Source: Microbacterium maritypicum MF109 (GTDB lineage: Bacteria > Actinomycetota > Actinomycetes > Actinomycetales > Microbacteriaceae). Taken from it: DNA of 64,000 nt. The translations under genes were made by a program, and so were the position numbers. Below, piece after piece: positions 24,822 to 31,498 of the stretch. The first letter of the stretch is position 1, and each line of letters starts with the position of its first letter. The notes below the pieces were generated by a model, which saw nothing but the letters and a program-made list of their open reading frames with translations, ran no database searches and was not told the origin of the DNA. The stretch covers positions 62,001-126,000 of the forward strand of contig NZ_ATAO01000228.1 of NCBI RefSeq assembly GCF_000455825.1, written 5' to 3'.

Positions 24822-25649
24822 TCACACCTTCTGCTTCCCGAGTCGGGACGTCGCTGCGAGCACGAGCATGACCCCGGCGAACAGCAGCACGGCCTGCGCG
24901 GCCGCGAACGACCAGTCGAGGTTGGTGGTCGCATCGATGTAGATCGTCTGCGCGAACACCGGGATCTGCGCGCCGCCGATGAAGCGCGGGGTGATGAACG
25001 AGCTCACCGACAGGACGAAGACGAGCGAGGCGCCGGCGACGATGCCGGGGATCGCGAGGGGGAGGACGACGTGCCACAGTGTGCGCCAGAATCCGGCGCC
25101 GAGGGTGCGTGCGGCCTCCTCCAGTTGCGGCCGGATGCCCGAGATCACGCCGAGGATGCTCAGCACCGCGAACGGGAGGAGAACCTGCACCATCGCGATC
25201 ACGACACCGGTCTCGGTTCCGAGGAAGCCTTGGGTGCCGCTCACGAGGAACTCGGCACCGGGGATCTTCATGAGGAGCCCTGACGGTCCCATCAGGACCA
25301 CCCACCCGAACGTGCGGACGACGACGCTCGTCATGAGCGGGAGGATCACGACGATCAGCAGGAACGAGCGCACCTTGGATCCGGCGCGCGCCATCACGTA
25401 GGACAGCGGGATGGCGATGAGCAGGGTGATCACCGTCTGGATCACCCCCAGGCGGAGCGAGCGCAGCGCCGCCTGGAGGTGATACTCACTCGTGAACAAC
25501 CGGGTGAAGTTGTCGAGGGTGAACCCGCCTGCCGACGATTGCACGCTCATGAGGAGCATGCCAGCCACCGGGGTGATGAAGGCGAGCGCGAGCAGCACGA
25601 TCGCCGGCAGGAGCAGGAGCCAGGGCTCCCTACGGGTTCGCACACTCAT
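24822..25649 (-). CDS. ABC transporter permease (PotB-like)
   Basis: A 275-residue membrane protein with six hydrophobic segments and the EAA motif LEEAARTLGAGFWRTLWHVVLPLAIPG. It is the first permease of the importer. It begins at ATG 25649, overlapping the stop of the solute-binding protein gene, so the transporter genes are translationally linked. Confidence 0.9.
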   Translation of the reverse strand: MSVRTRREPWLLLLPAIVLLALAFITPVAGMLLMSVQSSAGGFTLDNFTRLFTSEYHLQAALRSLRLGVIQTVITLLIAIPLSYVMARAGSKVRSFLLIVVILPLMTSVVVRTFGWVVLMGPSGLLMKIPGAEFLVSGTQGFLGTETGVVIAMVQVLLPFAVLSILGVISGIRPQLEEAARTLGAGFWRTLWHVVLPLAIPGIVAGASLVFVLSVSSFITPRFIGGAQIPVFAQTIYIDATTNLDWSFAAAQAVLLFAGVMLVLAATSRLGKQKV

Positions 25650-26725
25650 TTGGTGATCAGCGCATTCCACTCATCGGTCCAGGCCGGTCGCGAAGCCGCG
25701 ACATCGCCCGGAGCGTAGACGACGACCGTCTCGAGCTCGTCACCCGTCAGCACCGCGTCCGCAGCCTCGTCGGAGAGCTCGGTCTTGGTGTTGACCGGCG
25801 AGTACCGCATGTTCTCCGCGAAGACGGCCTGTGCTTCGGGGCGCAGTTCGAAATCGATGAAGAGCTTCGCGAGGTCGGGGTTGTCCCGGCCCTCGACCAC
25901 GTTCGCCGTGATGAGGGAGGCGGTGACGCCTTCTTCCGGGACGATGAACTCTACCGGAAGGCCGGCGTCCTGCAGCGTGCCGGCGTAGTCCATCGCGTAC
26001 GGTGCGAGCCACGTGTCGCGCTGGGCGAAGGCGGTCTGCAGATCGGGCGAGGTCGGGACGACGATCGCGTCGCCCGAGGAAGCCAGGGCCCCGAGATCGC
26101 TGATCGCCTGCGACGGGTCGTCGATGCCACCACCGAGCGCGTCGGCGACCCGGAGCATCGAGAGCACGCCGTACGTGTTCGAGAAGTCCGTGAGGGCGAC
26201 GTGCCCTGCGTAGGCCTCGTCGAACAGATCCAACCACGAGGTGGGTGCCGGCGCATCCGCCTCGGTGTTGTACACGAGCCCGATCGGCGCGAGCTGGATG
26301 ACCGGGCCTTCGCCCCGTTCGAGTCCGGCCGTGGCCAGGTCGATCAGGTCGCCGGTCTCGGAGAGTTCGTCGGCGGCGATCGGCGCGATGAGACCGTCTG
26401 CGGCCGCGGTGAACTCCTGCCCTCCGGAGAAATGCACGACGTCGATCTGCGGGCTCGCCTTCTGGGCGGTGACCTGCGCGAGGGCGTCGGCGCTGTACAG
26501 CGTGATCAGCTCGACCTTCGCCCCGGTCTCCTCCTCGAAGGGATCGACGACGGCCTCGATGAAGGCCTTCTCCCAGTCGCCGCCGAACGACGTGACGACG
26601 ATGGTCTCGCCGGCGAACTCCTTGTCGCCGGACGATGCGCTGTCGTCACCGGCAGCACAGCCGGCGAGGACGAGGGCTCCGGTGGCGACGAGCGCTCCGG
26701 TGGTGAGGATTCTTCGGGTATTCAT
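25646..26725 (-). CDS. Extracellular solute-binding lipoprotein (PotD-like, family 1)
   Basis: A 359-residue lipoprotein; the lipobox VLAGC puts the anchored cysteine at about residue 24. After it come VVTSFGGDWEKAFIEAVVDPFEEETGAKV and a DVVHFSGGQEFTAAADGL segment, as in PotD/iron-type periplasmic binding proteins for polyamines or similar amines. It delivers the substrate to the permeases just downstream. The exact ligand is not determined by the sequence; association with aldehyde dehydrogenase and a gamma-glutamyl hydrolase suggests an amine. Confidence 0.9.
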   Translation of the reverse strand: MNTRRILTTGALVATGALVLAGCAAGDDSASSGDKEFAGETIVVTSFGGDWEKAFIEAVVDPFEEETGAKVELITLYSADALAQVTAQKASPQIDVVHFSGGQEFTAAADGLIAPIAADELSETGDLIDLATAGLERGEGPVIQLAPIGLVYNTEADAPAPTSWLDLFDEAYAGHVALTDFSNTYGVLSMLRVADALGGGIDDPSQAISDLGALASSGDAIVVPTSPDLQTAFAQRDTWLAPYAMDYAGTLQDAGLPVEFIVPEEGVTASLITANVVEGRDNPDLAKLFIDFELRPEAQAVFAENMRYSPVNTKTELSDEAADAVLTGDELETVVVYAPGDVAASRPAWTDEWNALITK

Positions 26726-26766
26726 GCACTGCTCCTTCGGGATGGGTCCAGCACTGAGTAGACGCC

Positions 26767-27237
26767 TTAGACCAGGCGTCCGATGGTGAGCTGCTTGGCT
26801 CCGTCGATGCGGATCGCCGCGCTCTCCTTGGCGAACTCCGCGAGTCCTTCGGTGATGCCGCCCCAGATGTTGACGGGTGTCCATCCGAGCGGGCCGAGAG
26901 TACGGGCACCACGATCGTAGAAGACGCCGATCTCGTACCACTCGAACGGCAGCCCACCCATCTGCATGGGTCGCTGCCAGTACCACTGCAGATCACCCGG
27001 TGCGGGCACGACCTGCTGGTTCTCGAACGGCACCTTCTCGGGGTCGAAGTTCTGAGCCTCTTCGGGGAGCCCGACCATGACCTCCGGTCCGGCATACATC
27101 GCGTGCATCGCCTGCATGGTGACCGGCTTCTCCAGCGCACCCCACATGGCCTCGCACGTGCGAGGGGCGAGGTCCTCGAACAGGGTGGCGACGGCGCGGA
27201 CGCCGTTCTCGTACTCGAGGAAGACCTGCTTGGTCAT
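26767..27237 (-). CDS. DUF3830 family protein
   Basis: A 156-residue cytoplasmic protein that I assign to DUF3830, a cyclophilin-like-fold family. It begins TKQVFLEYENGVRAVATLFEDLAPRTCEAMWGAL and includes MAYAGPEVM-like and WYEIGVFYDRG segments. No enzymatic activity is established for this family; its members are often found in amine, amidase or transport operons. It is placed between the hydrolase (overlap of four bases) and the solute-binding protein, so it is an integral part of this pathway. Confidence 0.8.
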   Translation of the reverse strand: MTKQVFLEYENGVRAVATLFEDLAPRTCEAMWGALEKPVTMQAMHAMYAGPEVMVGLPEEAQNFDPEKVPFENQQVVPAPGDLQWYWQRPMQMGGLPFEWYEIGVFYDRGARTLGPLGWTPVNIWGGITEGLAEFAKESAAIRIDGAKQLTIGRLV

Positions 27238-27992
27238 CGTGTTCCTTTCTCCGCAGCGGGGTGTTCCGCTGCTCGTTCGCGGGCGGCCGAGACGAACGCC
27301 GTGAACAGCGGCATCTCCTCTGCGGCCTCATCGGGGTCGATCATCTTCTCGGGGTGCCACTGCACTGCCCAGAAGGGCCAGTCGTCGTCGGACTCGACGG
27401 CTTCGACGATCCCGTCCGGCGCCCAGGCGACGGAGTGGACACCGGGGGCGGGAATGTCGATCGACTGGTGATGGATGGTGTTCACGATCCGCTCCCGCGT
27501 GCCGTAGAGGGCGGCGAGCCGGCTCCCGTCCGCGAGGACGATCGGATGCCGGGCGGCGAGCTGCTGGTCGGCGGCGCGCACCGGCTGGTGGTGTTCCGTG
27601 GTCGGGATATCGATCACGAGGGACCCGCCGAAGGCGATGTTGCTCACCTGCAGTCCGCGACAGATCGCGAGTACGGGGACACCGCGCCGGCGTGCCCCGA
27701 GGGCGAGTTCGATCTCGAAGCCGTCGCGCGAGGGGTCGTAGTTCTTCCCCTCCTGCGGTTCGGCACCATAGCGCGAGGGGTGCACGTCTTCGCCGCCGGA
27801 GAGCACCAGCCCGTCGAGGCGGTCGAGCACCTCGTCCACGCTCGCCGTCGGAGGGAGGAGAACGACGGCACCGCCGGCCGCTTCGATGGGGGCGGCGTAC
27901 TCCGTTCCCAGGGTGTGCGCCGCGCGGCCGGCCCCGAGATCGGTGTCGATGAACCGGCGCCAGGTGGTGATGCCGATGAACGGGCGCGTCAT
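27234..27992 (-). CDS. Gamma-glutamyl-gamma-aminobutyrate hydrolase-type class I amidotransferase (PuuD-like)
   Basis: A 252-residue hydrolase of the class I glutamine amidotransferase fold. The nucleophile is C111 in AICRGLQ, with H213 and E215 (QWHPEK) completing the triad. Related PuuD releases glutamate from gamma-glutamyl-GABA. Here it overlaps the aldehyde dehydrogenase upstream (four bases) and DUF3830 downstream. No gamma-glutamyl ligase (PuuA) or oxidase (PuuB) lies in the window, so a true Puu pathway is not shown; it may act on another gamma-glutamyl or amide compound. Confidence 0.88.
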   Translation of the reverse strand: MTRPFIGITTWRRFIDTDLGAGRAAHTLGTEYAAPIEAAGGAVVLLPPTASVDEVLDRLDGLVLSGGEDVHPSRYGAEPQEGKNYDPSRDGFEIELALGARRRGVPVLAICRGLQVSNIAFGGSLVIDIPTTEHHQPVRAADQQLAARHPIVLADGSRLAALYGTRERIVNTIHHQSIDIPAPGVHSVAWAPDGIVEAVESDDDWPFWAVQWHPEKMIDPDEAAEEMPLFTAFVSAARERAAEHPAAEKGTR

Positions 27993-29479
27993 GAGAGCTC
28001 GATCCAGGTGGTCTTCAGATCGGTGAACTTCTCGAGCGCGTGCAGGCTCTTGTCGCGACCGAATCCGGATCCCTTGACGCCGCCGAACGGGATCGTCATG
28101 TCGCCCTCTTCGAAGCAGTTGACCCACACGACGCCGGCGCGCAGGCGCCGAGACAGGGTGTGCGCGGCGTTGAGGTCGGTGCTCCAGAGCGCGGCGGCGA
28201 GTCCGAACTCGGTGCCGTTCGCTATCTCGAGGGCGTCTTCGACGTCGTCGTAGGCGATGACCGAGAGCACGGGGCCGAACACCTCGCGCTGCGCGACCTC
28301 GTGCTGGGGAGTGACGCCGAGCACGACCGGGGCGAAGTAGCTGCCACCATCGACGGCGTGGAACCGCTCGGGGCTGCCGGCCGCGAGTTCGCCGCCTTCC
28401 GCCTGGGCGCGCTCGACGAAGCCGGCGATGCCCGCGAGCTGCCTCTCGCTGACGATCGCGCCCATCGAGGTCGTGACCTCGAAGGGGTCGGCGGGAAGGG
28501 TCGTGCGTGCGACGTCGGCGGCGATCTCGAGGGCACGGTCCCGCTGGGCGCGGGGAACCAGCAGACGCGACGAGGCCGTGCACATCTGGCCCTGGTTGTA
28601 GAAGCAGCCGTCGGCGGTGGCCCGCACCGCGCGCTCGAGGTCGGCATCCGGCAGCACCAGGCTCGCGGTCTTGCCACCGAGCTCGGGCCAGACGCGCTTG
28701 CCGTTCGACGCCGCCGAATAGCCGAGGAACTTGCGGCCGACCTCGGGCGAGCCCGTGAAGGTGACGACGTCGACGTCATGGTGCTCGCCGAGAGCACGGC
28801 CGGCGACCTGGCCGGTGCCGGGTGTGACGTTCAGGACGCCGGAGGGGATCCCGGCCTCGTGTGCGAGCTCGGCCAGACGGAGCGCCGAGAAGGTGGTGTG
28901 CTCGGCGGGCTTGAGCACCACGCTGTTGCCGACCGCGAGAGCGGGGGCGAGCTTCCAGGCGGTCATGGTCAGGGGGAAGTTCCAGGGCACGACGGCCGCG
29001 ACCACTCCCGCCGGTTCGCGGGTGACGAGCGCGAGGCTGCCCGGGGCGGTGACCGGCATCTCGTCGAGGACCTTGTCCGCAGCCTCGCCGTACCAGCGGA
29101 AGCAGTTCACGACGGCGCGGAGCTCGGTCTGCAGCGCCTCGCGCAGGGGCTTGCCCATCTCGAGCGAGATGGTGAGGGCGAGCTCTTCGGCGTTGTCGTG
29201 GATCCTCTGGGCGAACGCGATCAGCAGCTGTCCACGCTCGCGGGGAGCGATCCGCGACCAGATCCCGGAGTCGAATGCCGCGCGCGCCGAGCGCACAGCA
29301 CGGTCCACATCGCCCACCGAGGCTGCGCTGATCGGCGGGAGCGTCCGTCCGTCGCGCGGGCTCACCGGCGTCAGTGGCTCGGCCGAGCCCTCCTCCCACG
29401 CACCGTCGATGAACAAGCGCGTGCGCAGGGGCAGCGTCGCCGCGCGATCCGCCCAGTTGTCTCCCGTTGCCGTGAACAC
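27989..29479 (-). CDS. Aldehyde dehydrogenase (PuuC/GabD-like)
   Basis: A 496-residue NAD(P)-dependent aldehyde dehydrogenase. Catalytic residues are visible: N167 in PWNFP, K190 in the cofactor site, E266 in ELGGK and the nucleophile C300 in GQMC. The FTGSPEVGRKF Rossmann loop is at about 241-251. It probably oxidises an aminoaldehyde to an acid before the PuuD-like hydrolase. It starts with GTG at 29479; its ribosome-binding site GGAGAGGA lies wholly in one arm of a 12-base-pair hairpin, so expression may be controlled there. It heads the seven-gene operon. Confidence 0.93.
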   Translation of the reverse strand: MFTATGDNWADRAATLPLRTRLFIDGAWEEGSAEPLTPVSPRDGRTLPPISAASVGDVDRAVRSARAAFDSGIWSRIAPRERGQLLIAFAQRIHDNAEELALTISLEMGKPLREALQTELRAVVNCFRWYGEAADKVLDEMPVTAPGSLALVTREPAGVVAAVVPWNFPLTMTAWKLAPALAVGNSVVLKPAEHTTFSALRLAELAHEAGIPSGVLNVTPGTGQVAGRALGEHHDVDVVTFTGSPEVGRKFLGYSAASNGKRVWPELGGKTASLVLPDADLERAVRATADGCFYNQGQMCTASSRLLVPRAQRDRALEIAADVARTTLPADPFEVTTSMGAIVSERQLAGIAGFVERAQAEGGELAAGSPERFHAVDGGSYFAPVVLGVTPQHEVAQREVFGPVLSVIAYDDVEDALEIANGTEFGLAAALWSTDLNAAHTLSRRLRAGVVWVNCFEEGDMTIPFGGVKGSGFGRDKSLHALEKFTDLKTTWIELS

Positions 29480-29484
29480 GGTCG

Positions 29485-29515
29485 TCCTCTCCAGGGGTGA
29501 TGGCCCTGGAGAGGA
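29485..29515 (-). promoter_or_regulatory. Perfect 12-base inverted repeat over the aldehyde dehydrogenase ribosome-binding site
   Basis: In the minus-strand reading TCCTCTCCAGGG pairs with CCCTGGAGAGGA across a seven-base loop. The 3' arm contains the Shine-Dalgarno sequence, which ends five bases before the GTG start. It may be a translational switch. Because a TATCCT -10-like hexamer (29517-29512) overlaps its edge, it could instead be a DNA operator at the promoter. Confidence 0.6.
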
Positions 29516-29537
29516 TACTTGCCCTATTTCGCCACTA

Positions 29538-29543
29538 GGTCAA
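29538..29543 (-). promoter_or_regulatory. Candidate -35 element of the ALDH operon
   Basis: TTGACC on the minus strand upstream of the TATCCT hexamer; the spacing (20 bases) is long, so this is only a candidate. Confidence 0.3.
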
Positions 29544-29569
29544 GCGTTGAAGAACGATCTCGCCATTTC

Positions 29570-29585
29570 GTTACATGTCAGTAAC
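29570..29585. promoter_or_regulatory. Inverted repeat, candidate operator
   Basis: GTTAC-ATGTCA-GTAAC, an inverted repeat 27 bases upstream of the candidate -35 and between the AsnC-type gene and the ALDH operon. It is a plausible site for that regulator, though nothing proves it. Confidence 0.4.
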
Positions 29586-29594
29586 AGAATCAGA

Positions 29595-30620
29595 CTATAG
29601 GCGGATGGCGCCGGTGGGCATGTCGTTCGCCAGTGCTTCGGGTGCCTCATCCACGATCAGCGACCCACGCAGCACCGGCGTGATGACGACCAGCGACTCC
29701 ACGACCTCGAGGCCTTCGTGGCCCGCCACGGCCGGCCCGGTGAGGAACTCGTAGAACTCGTCGGCGTCTTTCACGAGCACGTTGGCGAGCAGTTGCGAGG
29801 TGCCGGTGGTCGCGGCGATGAACTTCACCTCGGGCGCTGCCGCCAGGGCGGTTCCCACTCTCTCGAGGCGCGCCATCGGCACCCGGAGCCAGACGAGCGC
29901 CTCCAGTCCCAACCCGAACAGACTCGGCACGACCTCGGTCCGCGGATGCATCAGACCGCGACGGCTCAGGGACTCCATCCGGCGCCGGGTGGTCGTGACG
30001 TTCAGTCCCAGCGATCGGGCAAGCTGAGCGACCGGCATCCGTCCGTCCTTCAGCAGCAGCCGGATGAGCGCCTCTTCGTCCGTGCTCAGAGAATCGGCGG
30101 GGTCGACCTCGGATCCGGACGACTCGTCGAGCATGCGCGCCTGCTCGTCGGTGAGCACTCCCGCGCGCCAGTCGTGCCCCGAGCGGAAGAACTTCAGCAC
30201 TGTCGTGACATTGATCGAGTCAATGCCGTCGAGCTCGGGGAAGTCGGTGAAGAGCAGCTCGCGGATGGAGGCGTCATCGTGGGGGAGCAGCATTCCGGCG
30301 ATGTCGCTGCTGCCCTCGAGCACCGAGACCGAGGACGCGTCCGCCCGCCGCGCGAGCGTGCGTGCCACGTGCCACAGGGCATGGGGCTCGGTCGTGATGC
30401 GGAACAGCACCGCGCGGGCGTGTAGGACGCGGGCCGGGTCGACGTAGGTGGAGACGCGGACCAGTCCTCGATCCAGCAGCCGTTGGCCTCGACGGGCGAC
30501 CGTGCGCTCGGGCAGATCGACCACGCGAGCGATCTCGCCCCACGACGCGCGGCCGTTCACCTGCAGGGCCGCGGCGACGATCCGATCGGTCTCGTCGGCG
30601 ATCACATCATTCGCGGACAC
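29595..30620 (-). CDS. Double-length Lrp/AsnC family transcriptional regulator
   Basis: A 341-residue regulator, about twice the length of Lrp. It has two Lrp-type winged-helix units: WGEIARVVDLPERTVARRGQRLLDRGL near residues 24-50 and VAQLARSLGLNVTTTRRRMESLSRRGL near 195-225. Each is followed by an AsnC ligand-binding-like (RAM) segment, so it looks like a tandem fusion that could work as a pseudo-dimer. It starts at GTG 30620 after AAGGAG. The gene precedes the DUF3830/ABC operon on the same strand and probably senses its amine or amino-acid substrate. Confidence 0.87.
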   Translation of the reverse strand: MSANDVIADETDRIVAAALQVNGRASWGEIARVVDLPERTVARRGQRLLDRGLVRVSTYVDPARVLHARAVLFRITTEPHALWHVARTLARRADASSVSVLEGSSDIAGMLLPHDDASIRELLFTDFPELDGIDSINVTTVLKFFRSGHDWRAGVLTDEQARMLDESSGSEVDPADSLSTDEEALIRLLLKDGRMPVAQLARSLGLNVTTTRRRMESLSRRGLMHPRTEVVPSLFGLGLEALVWLRVPMARLERVGTALAAAPEVKFIAATTGTSQLLANVLVKDADEFYEFLTGPAVAGHEGLEVVESLVVITPVLRGSLIVDEAPEALANDMPTGAIRL

Positions 30621-30627
30621 TTGCTCT

Positions 30628-30656
30628 CCTTCACCGGGGACGGACTCGGGTGAAGG
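30628..30656 (-). promoter_or_regulatory. Inverted repeat before the AsnC-type gene
   Basis: CCTTCACC pairs with GGTGAAGG across 13 bases in the leader. In the minus-strand reading the 3' arm runs into the ribosome-binding site AAGGAGAG of the regulator, so it could partly hide that site. Confidence 0.45.
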
Positions 30657-30718
30657 TTATCTCAGTCGGCGGTTCCGTCAGGCGATGGGGAGTCTTGTCG
30701 GCAGCGTCTGGATTCGCG

Positions 30719-31360
30719 TCAGATGTCGCTGAAGTCGTTGCCTCCGCTGCTGAGGCGGGTCACGACATCGCCGGTGATCTTGAGGTCGATGTACTCCACG
30801 CCGACTTCTCCGGGATTCACGAGGGATGACGTGCCGGGAACCTCTCGCACGCCGATGCTCAGGTAGTCGGCGACGCCGTCGCCGTCTTCATCCCAGCCGT
30901 CCACCGCTCCTGCGGCCATCGCCTCGGCGCGCGTGGAACCGATGCCGATGCCCTCCGGGGTGCGGAATATCACACCGGGGGCATCCGCCGACACGACCAG
31001 GTCGATACGGGTCTCGCGGACCGTCGCCTTCGTGCCCTGCCAGTCGTATCCGGAGTACACGGCGCCGTAGGGGCCCTCGACGGTTCCTTCCGTCGGAGCC
31101 GATCCGAAGGCGTCGGTGAGGGCGGCGACAGCGCCGTCAGGGTCGTCGTACGCGATCACGGCGCCGTCGTCGACCGAGAGGCCGTCGACCGAGATCTCGA
31201 CGACCCGGTCCGCAAGCGTGGGGGACGGAGAGGCGACCGGCGACGATGACGATGACGGCGTCACCGAGCCGTCTGTGCTCGCCGGGGCGCAGGCGGTGAG
31301 CGAGAGGCCCAGGAGTGCGGCTGTGGCCGAAGCGAGGATGAGGCGAGAGTGAGGGCGCAT
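30719..31360 (-). CDS. Putative lipoprotein of unknown function
   Basis: A 213-residue secreted protein with a signal peptide ending in the lipobox SLTAC, then a Ser/Pro/Thr-rich linker of about 25 residues. The mature part has two short repeats of aspartate-rich loops (DGLSVDDG, DEDGDGVAD) but no domain I recognise. It may start at GTG 31366, two codons earlier. It is separated from the metallophosphoesterase upstream by about 138 bases and probably has its own promoter. It is a real envelope protein, but its role is not known. Confidence 0.78.
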   Translation of the reverse strand: MRPHSRLILASATAALLGLSLTACAPASTDGSVTPSSSSSPVASPSPTLADRVVEISVDGLSVDDGAVIAYDDPDGAVAALTDAFGSAPTEGTVEGPYGAVYSGYDWQGTKATVRETRIDLVVSADAPGVIFRTPEGIGIGSTRAEAMAAGAVDGWDEDGDGVADYLSIGVREVPGTSSLVNPGEVGVEYIDLKITGDVVTRLSSGGNDFSDI

Positions 31361-31450
31361 GTCCACAGCGTAGGGGTGTGTGGAGGAGGGGATGGCTCCC
31401 CGTGAGCAGCGGAATCCGCATCGTTATCGATGGGATATCTGTGCAGGGAA

Positions 31451-31490
31451 AGAGGGTGCCGGCCTGTCCGAAGACGGCACGGCACCCTCT
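31451..31490 (-). terminator. Terminator after the metallophosphoesterase gene
   Basis: AGAGGGTGCCG (31451-31461) pairs with CGGCACCCTCT (31480-31490) with an 18-base loop, eight bases downstream of the stop codon at 31499 on the minus strand. Confidence 0.7.
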
Positions 31491-31498
31491 CGTGCGGA

